Below are positions 1 through 6,785 of a DNA stretch of 14,511 bases, one piece after another. The notes beneath the pieces are model-generated. The model did not search any database and was not told the origin of the DNA. It worked only from the letters and a program-made list of their open reading frames with translations. A program made the position numbers and the translations under genes. Numbering within the stretch: the stretch's first letter is position 1; every line of letters begins with the position of its first letter. This stretch comes from Candidatus Zixiibacteriota bacterium (GTDB lineage: Bacteria; Zixibacteria; MSB-5A5; GN15; FEB-12), in assembly GCA_003641405.1 (NCBI GenBank), contig QNAF01000029.1, positions 1 to 14,511 on the forward strand, given 5' to 3'.

Positions 1-52
1 TCACTGCTTCAACTTTGAAAGCTCGGTCAAACTGACGACGCTTCTTGGACAT
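1..52 (-). CDS. IS3-family transposase OrfA, N-terminal fragment cut by window edge
   Basis: The complement starting at 52 encodes MSKKRRQFDRAFKVEAV and then leaves the window. This N-terminus (basic residues, then an F-x-x-x-F-K-x-E-A-V pattern) is typical of the helix-turn-helix OrfA proteins of IS3-family elements, which bind the element ends and are extended by frameshifting into the OrfAB transposase. A perfect AGGAGG ribosome binding site lies at 60-65 on the complement, seven bases before the ATG, which fixes the start. Only 17 codons are visible, so the family call rests on a short match to a well-known pattern. The rest of orfA and orfB would lie left of the window. Confidence 0.72.
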   Translation of the reverse strand, partial: MSKKRRQFDRAFKVEAV

Positions 53-117
53 AAACACACCTCCTGATAGAAGTTAACTCTATCTTCTCGATGTGTCCAC
101 AATTCGGGGGAGGTTCA
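1..117 (-). mobile_element. Probable end of an IS3-type insertion sequence
   Basis: The element is inferred from the orfA start at 52 and from the complement of 112-117, which reads TGAACC followed by a run of C. IS3-family ends usually begin with TG, and several subgroups begin TGAACC followed by C-rich sequence. The distance from this terminus to the orfA ATG is 65 bases, a normal leader length for the family. The other end and any target duplication are outside the window, so the boundary at 117 is an inference and could be off by a few bases. Confidence 0.5.
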
Positions 118-340
118 AAGATGCCCTCTCAAGTTGTACCTGGAATCCACTCACTGTCATCAGAAGCGCAGAAGCTTCACCTGATGTAGATGTACTGTAT
201 CTCTCATTGTCATGGGTTTCGTTTGTGCTTGTTGAACTCGCAGTACCGTCTGAGACAGTATTACTACACCCAACAACCAGGTTTAGTAACGCGGCCAAAA
301 GAATAAGAACCCCAACTTGTTTCATTTTCATGCCAAACAT
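80..340 (-). CDS. Small lipoprotein, 3' end apparently replaced by IS sequence
   Basis: The 86-residue product starts with a basic n-region, a hydrophobic core and the lipobox LVVGC, with the modified cysteine at residue 25. It should therefore be exported and lipid-anchored. Residues 26-60 are rich in Ser, Thr, Asn and Glu, as in a linker after the lipid anchor. The complement carries GAAAGGG seven bases before the ATG at 340, supporting this start; an alternative start three codons in is possible. The last eleven codons, after about 117, lie in what looks like the terminal sequence of the IS3-type element, so the visible C-terminus is probably foreign and the original gene longer. No functional domain is recognisable. 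Confidence 0.5.
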   Translation of the reverse strand: MFGMKMKQVGVLILLAALLNLVVGCSNTVSDGTASSTSTNETHDNERYSTSTSGEASALLMTVSGFQVQLERASLNLPRIVDTSRR

Positions 341-707
341 AACATAGCCCTTTCATAAACGTGTTTCAATCACAATCTACCTATTCTTGTCCCAAGCAGT
401 AGTTACCCTGTTTTGGGATTATCTCTGACAGCTGTCGTTTCAAGTGCGTGTGACTCTCGTATTTGCGAGCCTCACACGTGAACTCTTTATCACTCGGTGG
501 ATCTGAGTAATACAACCCTCTGCACACACCAGACCCACACGAGCGATTTGAGTGCCCGAAAGGAAAGCACACGCGACTCGGTAAGAGTGTATTACAACTG
601 CTGTGCCAAAATTGAACAGCAACGCATAGTTGTCGCCAATGTGTTGTCACATACAGGGATAGACGCACAGGGGAGAGGGCGTGCGAACGTCCGATTTCGC
701 CCAAAAC

Positions 708-821
708 TGCGTACCGGTACGCAGCTGAGGTACGCACGAGTACGCAGCCGCTATAAGCTGCTGTGTGACAGATGCTTAACTGTGTGAAAATGCGTACCAT
801 CAAGAATACGCACGGTACGCA
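708..821. repeat. Cluster of seven GGTACGCA/TGCGTACC octamers
   Basis: Exact TGCGTACC copies start at 708 and 791; exact GGTACGCA copies start at 716, 729 and 814. One-mismatch copies start at 739 (AGTACGCA) and 805 (AATACGCA). The first two abut to form the perfect 18-base palindrome CTGCGTACCGGTACGCAG at 707-724. By chance fewer than one exact copy would be expected in the whole window, yet five sit within 114 bases. Spacing is irregular (starts 8 to 14 apart inside sub-clusters, with one gap of about 50), so this is not a CRISPR array or simple tandem repeat. It resembles a multi-site binding region for a DNA-binding protein. Confidence 0.75.
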
Positions 822-868
822 GCAATGACACGGCACATGGGGAGAGGTTGTCCCGTAAGTGTTCGTTT

Positions 869-911
869 CGGCGGTTCCTGCGTCCACTGTAAGTGGGCGT
901 GTGAACTGCCG
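869..911 (+). other. Stem-loop segment 1
   Basis: Bases 869-877 pair with 903-911 (nine pairs, one G-U). Next come a symmetric 3 by 3 internal loop and an eight-pair inner stem, 881-888 with 892-899 (one G-U), closed by the triloop GTA. Both G-U pairs arise when the + strand is read as RNA; on the - strand they become A-C mismatches. That favours a + strand transcript if the segment is an RNA element. Nothing identifies a known RNA family. Confidence 0.5.
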
Positions 912-941
912 GTTGAGGAACCTTTTGGGCAGCAATAGCAT

Positions 942-1007
942 CCAAAGAATCGCCGGGTCACACCCTCGACTGAGTCGAGGTCAGGACCCAGCGAAACAAT
1001 CTTTTGG
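942..1007. other. Long stem-loop segment 2
   Basis: The core is a perfect inverted repeat, 964-970 with 974-980, around the triloop TGA. It is flanked by a 4 by 4 internal loop, then five pairs (955-959 with 985-989), one mismatch, three pairs (951-953 with 991-993), and an outer arm of CCAAAGA (942-948) with TCTTTTGG (1000-1007) containing one bulge. The nested symmetry extends over 66 bases. There is no T-run after either side, so it is not a standard terminator. It could be a structured RNA domain or the remains of a palindromic intergenic repeat. Confidence 0.5.
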
Positions 1008-1016
1008 GACAGCCTC

Positions 1017-1081
1017 GGGAAATGTGCTGCGCACAAGTTTGACAGTCTTGGGCAGGTTTGTCTTCAAACCTGCCATTTCCC
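1017..1081. other. Three-way-junction-like segment 3
   Basis: GGGAAAT (1017-1023) pairs with ATTTCCC (1075-1081) and encloses two hairpins. The first is GTGC-TGC-GCAC (1024-1034), flush against the outer stem. The second is a perfect ten-pair hairpin, 1051-1060 with 1065-1074, around the loop TCTT and also flush against the outer stem. Sixteen unpaired bases separate the two hairpins. The flush arrangement is that of a three-way junction. No T-run follows, so termination is not the obvious role. Confidence 0.5.
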
Positions 1082-1209
1082 CCTATGGGTTTCTCAGCAA
1101 GCCCCAGCCTCAACCTGCGAAGAATGTCCGTTATTCTGCTCCCCGGAACGTCCAAAATTGTCCTCCCAGAGTCAGCCGTAATCTCTTGTCCGACAAGGGG
1201 CAAAACCGG

Positions 1210-1237
1210 TTGACATAGGGATTATAGATACTATATT
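1210..1237 (+). promoter_or_regulatory. Sigma-70-type promoter for the aldehyde dehydrogenase gene
   Basis: A perfect -35 hexamer TTGACA (1210-1215) and a -10 hexamer TATATT (1232-1237, five of six matches to TATAAT) are separated by 16 bases. Transcription would start near 1244, giving a leader of about 80 bases before the ATG at 1327. It is the best promoter match I saw in the window. It lies directly downstream of the structured segments, so these would be upstream of the transcript rather than in its leader. Confidence 0.65.
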
Positions 1238-1326
1238 GGCCGCTTGAATCGGCTGGCTGTGAGTAGATCAGCAACCCGCCAATGACAAGTAAGAGATATA
1301 ACCTACTGCAGGATTTGGAGTTAACG

Positions 1327-2817
1327 ATGAGCGACAAAGTGTACAAGAACTTCATTAACGGACAATGGGTGGCATCAAAGTCAGGGCAGACTTTTGAGAA
1401 TCGCAACCCGGCTAACAAGGATGAAGTTGTCGGTGTTTTTCAGAAATCAAACCAGGATGACGTCAATGATGCCGTGACTGCGGCAGCGGAAGCCTACAAA
1501 ACATGGCGACTGGTCCCGGCACCAAAACGTGGTGAGATTCTCTATCGTGTGGCCAACCGGCTTTTCGCCGAAAAAGAACGCTTGTCGCAGGAGATGACAC
1601 GCGAAATGGGTAAGATCATTGCCGAGACGCGTGGTGATACGCAAGAAGCTATCGACATGACATACTATATGGCGGGTGAAGGACGACGTTTGTTCGGTCA
1701 GACGACACCATCGGAACTCGGCAACAAGTTCTGTATGACCATGCGTCAGCCACTGGGTGTGTGCGGGTTCATCACGCCATGGAATTTCCCAATGGCGATC
1801 CCGTCATGGAAATCAATGCCGGCGCTCATCTGCGGCAACACAGTGGTCATCAAACCGGCTACCGACACACCTTTGTCAGTTGTCAATATGGTCAAGGTTA
1901 TGGACGAGGAAGGTATTCCTCCCGGTGTGATCAACATGGTCACCGGCTCTGGTGGTGCTGTCGGACAGCCGATCATCAACGACCCGCGCACACGCGTGAT
2001 TTCGTTTACGGGTTCCACCGAGGTTGGGCGTAAAGTATCCGAAGGCTGCGCGCCGACTTTCAAGCATGCCTGTCTGGAGATGGGTGGTAAGAACGTGCAG
2101 ATCGTAATGGACGATGCCGACCTGGAACTGGCTGTTGATGGTGCGCTCTGGGGTGCCTTTGGCACGACTGGCCAGCGCTGTACGGCTACCAGTCGTTTGA
2201 TTTGTCACAAGGACGTGGTGGGAAAAGTTATTTCGATGCTCGCTAAGAGAGCGGCGGCTCTCAAGGTCGGCAACGGACTTGATGAATCCGTTCAGATGGG
2301 ACCGGCCGTCAACGAGGGACAACTGAACACGGTGCTTGAATACGTTGAGATTGGTAAGAAGGACGGCGCCCGCCTTGTCACAGGAGGCGAACGTCTCACC
2401 GGTGGTGACTACGACAAAGGTTTCTTCGTACAGCCAACGATATTTGCCGATGTCACCCAGAGCATGCGCATCTGGAAGGAAGAGATATTCGGACCGGTGC
2501 TCTCAATTGGCTCGTTTAGTACATTCGAAGAAGCGATTGAAATGGCCAACGATACCCCCTATGGTTTGTCAGCATCCATCTACACACAGAACGTGAACTA
2601 TGCTTACGCAGCCATGCGCGATGTGTACACTGGCATCTTCTATGTGAACGCCCCGACTATCGGTGCTGAGACGCATCTTCCGTTCGGAGGCACCAAGGAG
2701 ACTGGCAACGGTCACCGCGAAGCGGCCACAGCCTGTCTGGATGTTTTCAGCGAGTGGAAGTCGGTCTATGTTGACTTCTCCGGTACCTTTCAGAGAGCGC
2801 AGATAGATAACCAGTAG
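1327..2817 (+). CDS. NAD(P)+-dependent aldehyde dehydrogenase family protein
   Basis: This soluble enzyme of 496 residues oxidises an aldehyde to a carboxylate and has the full length of the ALDH superfamily. Visible motifs are PWNFP with the oxyanion Asn153, the dinucleotide-binding FTGSTEVG (227-234), the general base Glu251 in LEMGGKN, the catalytic nucleophile Cys285 in GTTGQRCTATSR, and EEIFGP near the C-terminus. The GQRCTATSR active site and the HLPFGG/GNGHREA segments resemble the 2-oxoglutarate-semialdehyde/ALDH7-like branch, but the substrate cannot be read from sequence. The start at 1327 is chosen because GGAG sits six bases upstream and the protein then begins like the family; an in-frame ATG at 1282 has no ribosome binding site. 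It has its own promoter and is 184 bases from the next gene. Confidence 0.93.
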   Translation: MSDKVYKNFINGQWVASKSGQTFENRNPANKDEVVGVFQKSNQDDVNDAVTAAAEAYKTWRLVPAPKRGEILYRVANRLFAEKERLSQEMTREMGKIIAETRGDTQEAIDMTYYMAGEGRRLFGQTTPSELGNKFCMTMRQPLGVCGFITPWNFPMAIPSWKSMPALICGNTVVIKPATDTPLSVVNMVKVMDEEGIPPGVINMVTGSGGAVGQPIINDPRTRVISFTGSTEVGRKVSEGCAPTFKHACLEMGGKNVQIVMDDADLELAVDGALWGAFGTTGQRCTATSRLICHKDVVGKVISMLAKRAAALKVGNGLDESVQMGPAVNEGQLNTVLEYVEIGKKDGARLVTGGERLTGGDYDKGFFVQPTIFADVTQSMRIWKEEIFGPVLSIGSFSTFEEAIEMANDTPYGLSASIYTQNVNYAYAAMRDVYTGIFYVNAPTIGAETHLPFGGTKETGNGHREAATACLDVFSEWKSVYVDFSGTFQRAQIDNQ

Positions 2818-3001
2818 TTGGTGAGATGTTCGCTGAACTGATATGAAACGTGTAATTGACAGACGAACAGACAGCTTGGTCGGCCATGGATTGTACTACC
2901 TGATTTTGTTCATTTGGTTGTCGTCTTCAATCTGGTGATGAAATCGCAATGGAAAACCTGATCGAAAAACGAAACAACAGATGTAATTGGAGATAATGAC
3001 A

Positions 3002-4360
3002 ATGGCAAAGAAGAAAATCATCATCATGGGAGCCGCCGGGCGTGACTTTCACAATTTCAACACACTCTATCGCAAGGACAGAAGTGTTGAGGTCGTAGCT
3101 TTTACCGCCACGCAGATTCCGGATATTCATGGCCGCAAATACCCGGCGGTGCTCGCTGGCAAGCTGTACCCCAAGGGTATCCCGATTGTAGATGAGTCCA
3201 AACTGCTCGGTTTGATTGCCAAGCATGACATAGATGAAGTGGTCTTTTCGTACTCCGACGTACCGTACGAGTACATCATGGAGAAAGCGGCTTACGTAAT
3301 GTCCGCCGGAGCGCGGTTTGCGGTTGAAGGTGCCGATCCGACAATGGTCAAGTGCAATAAGCCACTTATCGCTGTTTGTGCGGTGCGCACGGGCTGTGGC
3401 AAGTCGCAGACAACTCGTAGAGTTGCCGACATCCTTCAGGCGATGGGCAAGAAAGTGGTTGCTATCCGACACCCCATGCCATACGGAAACCTGGCCAAAC
3501 AGATTTGTCAGCGTTTTGCTACCCTGGAAGATCTCGACAAGCACAAGTGTACGATTGAGGAGCGCGAAGAATACGAACCGCACATCAATCGTGGTATTGT
3601 CGTCTACGCCGGAGTTGACTACGAGGCTATCGTCCGCGAGGCCGAGAAAGAAGCCGATGTGGTCCTGTGGGACGGTGGCAATAACGATATGTCGTTCTAC
3701 AAAGCGGATTTCCTGATTACTGTCGTTGATCCGCATCGTCCCGGACACGAACTGACGTACTACCCCGGCCAGAATAACCTGTTGATGGCGGACGCTATCG
3801 TTATCAACAAAATCGATTCAGCCGATCCCGATGGTGTTTCCGAAGTGCGGGCGAACATCGCTGCCTACAATCCGAACGCGGTTGTCATCGATTGTGCTTC
3901 CCCAATCCAGGTTGACAAGCCGGAGTTGATTCGTGGTAAGAGAGTCCTCGTGGTCGAGGACGGACCGACCCTGACACACGGTGAGATGCGATACGGTGCC
4001 GGTGTGGTGGCTGCCAGCAAGTATGGTGCTGCCGAGCTGGTCGATCCAAGACCATACACGGTCGGGTCAATCACTGGGACGTTCGAGAAGTATCCTGATA
4101 TCGGCGTGTTGCTGCCGGCCATGGGATACGGCGACCAGCAGGTCGCGGATCTCGAGAAGACAATCGCTCGCACCAAGTGTGATGCGGTAGTTGCGGCGAC
4201 TCCCATTGACTTGACACGTATTGTTAAGATCAAGCAGCCGACAACGCGGGTGCATTATTCACTTCAGGAGATCGGCACACCGAACCTTGAGACGGTGCTC
4301 TCGGAGTTCTTCTCCCGTAAAGGGAGTGGACGCAAGCTGAGTGCCGCTAAGAAGAAGTAG
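3002..4360 (+). CDS. cpgS: Cyclic 2,3-diphosphoglycerate synthetase-like P-loop protein (COG2403 type)
   Basis: This protein of 452 residues has the N-terminal pattern IIIMGAAGRDFHNFN and the segment AFTATQIPDIHGRKYP, which I recognise from the archaeal cyclic 2,3-diphosphoglycerate synthetase family. That enzyme uses ATP to close an intramolecular phosphoanhydride in 2,3-diphosphoglycerate, a thermoprotectant of some methanogens. A P-loop RTGCGKS (129-135, Lys134), an acidic Walker-B-like WDGGNNDM (Asp224) and a GTPase-like NKID (269-272) are present, so nucleotide binding is sure. The substrate in this bacterium is not known. ATG 3002 is preferred, with GGAG nine bases upstream; a TTG at 2987 and an ATG at 2996 are alternatives. 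The C-terminus ends in a short basic stretch, SAAKKK. A terminator follows, then carbamate kinase. Confidence 0.82.
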   Translation: MAKKKIIIMGAAGRDFHNFNTLYRKDRSVEVVAFTATQIPDIHGRKYPAVLAGKLYPKGIPIVDESKLLGLIAKHDIDEVVFSYSDVPYEYIMEKAAYVMSAGARFAVEGADPTMVKCNKPLIAVCAVRTGCGKSQTTRRVADILQAMGKKVVAIRHPMPYGNLAKQICQRFATLEDLDKHKCTIEEREEYEPHINRGIVVYAGVDYEAIVREAEKEADVVLWDGGNNDMSFYKADFLITVVDPHRPGHELTYYPGQNNLLMADAIVINKIDSADPDGVSEVRANIAAYNPNAVVIDCASPIQVDKPELIRGKRVLVVEDGPTLTHGEMRYGAGVVAASKYGAAELVDPRPYTVGSITGTFEKYPDIGVLLPAMGYGDQQVADLEKTIARTKCDAVVAATPIDLTRIVKIKQPTTRVHYSLQEIGTPNLETVLSEFFSRKGSGRKLSAAKKK

Positions 4361-4372
4361 CGAAACAGCAGA

Positions 4373-4404
4373 CGGGTCGGACGATGTTCGACCCGCTTTT
4401 GCTT
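4373..4404 (+). terminator. Probable intrinsic terminator after the cpgS-like gene
   Basis: CGGGTCGGA (4373-4381) pairs with TTCGACCCG (4387-4395), nine pairs including one G-U, around the five-base loop CGATG. CTTTTGCTT follows. It lies 13 bases after the stop codon. The T-run is short and interrupted, so termination may be partial. Confidence 0.6.
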
Positions 4405-4422
4405 AGGTGCAGTTTACTGAAC

Positions 4423-4434
4423 ATACACGTGTAT
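4423..4434. promoter_or_regulatory. Perfect 12-base palindrome before carbamate kinase
   Basis: ATACACGTGTAT is a perfect palindrome with an E-box-like CACGTG core, ending six bases before the carbamate kinase ATG and followed by alternating TATATATA. It could be an operator overlapping a promoter that starts transcription at or very near the ATG. No clear -35/-10 pair is visible, so this is only a candidate site. Confidence 0.35.
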
Positions 4435-4440
4435 ATATAG

Positions 4441-5391
4441 ATGACTCCTATCAAGACAGCAGTAGTTGCCCTCGGTGGTAATGCCATCACCGGTTCTGAC
4501 AGGGAAGATACGATTGCCAATCAGTTTACCAATACACGGAAGTCACTTGATGGGATTGTTGAGTTGATTCGCGATGACTACAACCTTGTTATTTCTCACG
4601 GAAACGGTCCCCAGGTTGGTAATGCACTATTTCGCGTTGAACTTGCTCGTAGCAAGGCACCTGTACTTCCTCTGGGTGTATGCGTGGCTGACACCGAAGG
4701 CGGTATGGGCTATATGATCGAGCAGTCGTTGCAGAATCGACTTCGCCGGGAGGGCATTGATCTCCCGGTAGTGACGATCATTACCCAGATGCTCGTGGAC
4801 CCTGATGATCCCGCTATTGCCGATCCGACCAAGTTCATAGGTCAGTTTTACATCGAAGAGAAGGCTCGCTCATTTGAGAAAGATCGTGGCTGGACTGTGA
4901 AGCAGGATGCCGATCGCGGCTGGCGGCGGGTTGTTGCGTCACCGATTCCTATCAGGGCCGTTGAGGCTCCCACGATCAAGAAACTTGTGGAGTCCGGCAC
5001 CATTGTTATTGCGGCAGGCGGTGGCGGCATCCCAGTCTATTATGATGAGAATGGGGACCTGGAAGGGCTGGACGCTGTTATCGATAAAGATTTTGCATCG
5101 GCTGTTTTGGCCAGGGAAATTGGCGCCGGGATCCTGTGCATTCTTACCTCTGTTGACGCCGTGGTAACTGCGTACGGAACACCCGACGAGAAGCCGGTGG
5201 GTCGCTGCACGCTATCTGAGATCAGGAAGCTGTTCGACGAGGGTCACTTTCCAGCCGGTTCGATGGGACCTAAGATAGAGGCTTCCATGCGATTTATCGA
5301 GAACGGTGGCGAGATGGTAACGATAACGTCACTTGGCAATGCAAGCAAAGCCCTCAGGGGTGAAGCGGGAACACAGATTGTACCAGACTGA
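4441..5391 (+). CDS. arcC: Carbamate kinase
   Basis: Carbamate kinase (EC 2.7.2.2) reversibly transfers phosphate between carbamoyl phosphate and ADP, giving ATP plus carbamate; it is cytosolic and of the amino-acid kinase fold. The 316-residue length is normal. Motifs present are LGGNA (11-15), SHGNGPQVG (52-60), Lys131 in DPTKFIGQFY, AAGGGGIPV (191-199), DKD with Lys216 and Asp217, and FPAGSMGPK near the C-terminus. The start is forced, because an in-frame TAG immediately precedes the ATG. The 20 bases upstream contain no Shine-Dalgarno-like sequence, which is unusual in this window and suggests leaderless or atypical initiation. The gene appears to begin the long operon and overlaps the next gene by one base (TGATG). 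No arginine deiminase or ornithine carbamoyltransferase is present here. Confidence 0.93.
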   Translation: MTPIKTAVVALGGNAITGSDREDTIANQFTNTRKSLDGIVELIRDDYNLVISHGNGPQVGNALFRVELARSKAPVLPLGVCVADTEGGMGYMIEQSLQNRLRREGIDLPVVTIITQMLVDPDDPAIADPTKFIGQFYIEEKARSFEKDRGWTVKQDADRGWRRVVASPIPIRAVEAPTIKKLVESGTIVIAAGGGGIPVYYDENGDLEGLDAVIDKDFASAVLAREIGAGILCILTSVDAVVTAYGTPDEKPVGRCTLSEIRKLFDEGHFPAGSMGPKIEASMRFIENGGEMVTITSLGNASKALRGEAGTQIVPD

Positions 5392-6785
5392 TGATGTGCA
5401 GACTTGCTGACAAGACAGTAGAGGATATTCTTCGGAAAGGCAGTATCTACGAAGTTGGTGGAGCTGTGCGCGACAAATACCTCGATGTCAGTAAAAAGTC
5501 CAAGGATCGTGACTATCTTGTTACCGGCATACCCTATGAAGAGCTGACTGGCATTCTGAGGAATCACGGTCGCGTCGATCTTGTCGGACGCAGTTTTGGT
5601 GTAATCAAGTTCACGCAGTCGAGATATGATAAGACATATACGTTTGACATAACTTTACCGCGTCGTGAACATTCAACTGGAGTCTCCCACAAGGATTTTG
5701 ATGTAGCTTTCGATCCCGACCTGAAAGTCGAGGATGACCTGGTGCGTCGCGACTTCACCGTTAATGCCATGGCGCTATCGCTTGAAGGTGACAAGCTGGT
5801 TGACCCGTTGGGCGGTCTCGCGGATTTGAAAGGCAGACTGTTGCGCATGACGTCGCCGACGTCCTTCAAAGAAGACCCGCTGAGGATGCTGCGCGCGGTT
5901 CAATTCGCTGCCCGTTTTGAGTTCATTATCGAGCCGGCTACATTCAAGGCGATTCGTGAACATGCGAGTATGGTTAAGACAGTATCTGAAGAGCGCATTG
6001 CCGAAGAACTCAGCAAGATGCTTACCCTCGCGCCGCACCCGTCAGATGGTTTCCGGATCATGCAGGCTACCGGCTTGCTCGATGAGGTCCTGCCGGAACT
6101 GAGTAAGTGTGTTGGAGTCGATCAACCGGGTGGCTATCACAAGTACGACGTCTTTGAACACGATATCCGTTGTGTTGACGCTTGTGCGCCTTCACTGCGG
6201 CTTCGTCTGGCTGCCCTCTTCCATGACATAAACAAACCGCAGGCAAAGCGTCTTACCGACGACGGGGCGACTTTCTACGGCCACGAGGTTACGAGTGCTC
6301 GCACAGCCATCAGAGTGCTCGAACGGTTGCGCTTTCCAAAAGCTCTTGCCAGTGAAGTCTCAACGCTTGTTGAGCGTCATATGTTCACTACCGACGTGAC
6401 GGACAAGGGTCTGCGTCGTCTTATCCGGCGTGTGGGCAAGGAGTTGATTTTCGATCTGCTTGATCTTCGGCGTGCCGACGTGATAGCCCAGGGTATGGGC
6501 GGGACAACTGAAGATGTAGACGAACTCGAGACAGCAATTCGTGAGGAGATATTACGCCAGCCACCGTTCGGACTCTCGGACGTGGCTATCAGCGGTCACG
6601 ACATTATGCGTCTTTTCAATTTGGAACCATCACACCGAGTCGGCGAAATACTCGACCACCTGCTGGAGCAGGTGCTTGACCACCCTGAATTCAACACGAT
6701 CGAGAAATTAGAGTCTCTTGCAAAAGAGTACTGTGAAAAAACAACAGAATGTAGAGATAAAGACAGTAAGGAAAGTAACCTATGA
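5391..6785 (+). CDS. CCA-adding-type tRNA nucleotidyltransferase with HD domain
   Basis: A class II CCA-adding/poly(A) polymerase-like enzyme of 464 residues, expected to add or repair the 3' CCA of tRNAs. The head domain shows GGAVRD (23-28), the metal-binding pair Asp39 and Asp41 (DRD), RRDFTVNAMA (119-128) and EDPLRMLRAVQFAARF. The RNA-binding region has ERIAEEL (201-207). The C-terminal half is an HD hydrolase domain with FHDINKP (His278, Asp279) and a downstream GHEV, as in bacterial enzymes that also have phosphatase or phosphodiesterase activity. CCA-adding and A-adding forms cannot be separated here. Two adjacent ATG codons (5391, 5394) are possible starts. There is no strong ribosome binding site, so the one-base overlap with carbamate kinase suggests coupled translation. 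The end overlaps sucC by four bases (ATGA). Confidence 0.88.
   Translation: MMCRLADKTVEDILRKGSIYEVGGAVRDKYLDVSKKSKDRDYLVTGIPYEELTGILRNHGRVDLVGRSFGVIKFTQSRYDKTYTFDITLPRREHSTGVSHKDFDVAFDPDLKVEDDLVRRDFTVNAMALSLEGDKLVDPLGGLADLKGRLLRMTSPTSFKEDPLRMLRAVQFAARFEFIIEPATFKAIREHASMVKTVSEERIAEELSKMLTLAPHPSDGFRIMQATGLLDEVLPELSKCVGVDQPGGYHKYDVFEHDIRCVDACAPSLRLRLAALFHDINKPQAKRLTDDGATFYGHEVTSARTAIRVLERLRFPKALASEVSTLVERHMFTTDVTDKGLRRLIRRVGKELIFDLLDLRRADVIAQGMGGTTEDVDELETAIREEILRQPPFGLSDVAISGHDIMRLFNLEPSHRVGEILDHLLEQVLDHPEFNTIEKLESLAKEYCEKTTECRDKDSKESNL

Larger units (their letters stand above)
341..1209. other. Gene-free stretch with repeats and foldable segments
   Basis: Open frames exist here (186 codons on the - strand at 381-941, 96 on the + strand at 497-787, 119 on the + strand at 859-1218). 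They have no recognisable motifs, overlap each other and have unnatural composition, so I do not call genes. The stretch contains an imperfect inverted repeat at 447-478 (a 7-base arm, a 2 by 2 mismatch, a 4-base arm and a 6-base loop). It also contains the octamer cluster and the three stem-loop segments listed separately. The presumed promoter of the lipoprotein gene must lie at its left side, but I could not identify one. Confidence 0.55.

Noticed and set aside
497..787. Open frame of 96 codons on the + strand
   Set aside because: No family pattern, and its second half is made of the octamer repeats read as Arg/Tyr/Val codons.
707..823. CRISPR array
   Set aside because: The repeated unit is only eight bases, occurs in both orientations, and is irregularly spaced without spacers of uniform length.
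381..941. Open frame of 186 codons on the - strand
   Set aside because: It is rich in Cys, Ser, Arg and His with no recognisable motif. It overlaps the octamer cluster and stem-loop segment 1 and competes with frames on the other strand; this looks like chance openness in non-coding DNA.
1051..1081. Intrinsic terminator at the perfect ten-pair hairpin
   Set aside because: The bases after the hairpin are ATTTCCCCC on the + strand and CAAGACTG on the - strand; neither gives a U-tract.
859..1218. Open frame of 119 codons on the + strand
   Set aside because: It crosses all three foldable segments and the -35 box of the promoter, has no plausible domain and no clear ribosome binding site.
1282..1326. 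Upstream ATG adding 15 residues to the aldehyde dehydrogenase
   Set aside because: No ribosome binding site before 1282, whereas GGAG stands six bases before 1327 and the family N-terminus begins there.
2856..2884. TTGACA between the aldehyde dehydrogenase and the cpgS-like gene, as a promoter
   Set aside because: The hexamer is perfect, but nothing resembling a -10 box lies 15 to 19 bases downstream.
2927..3748. Open frame of 273 codons on the - strand opposite the cpgS-like gene
   Set aside because: It is the antisense shadow of a well-supported coding region and shows no protein family features.
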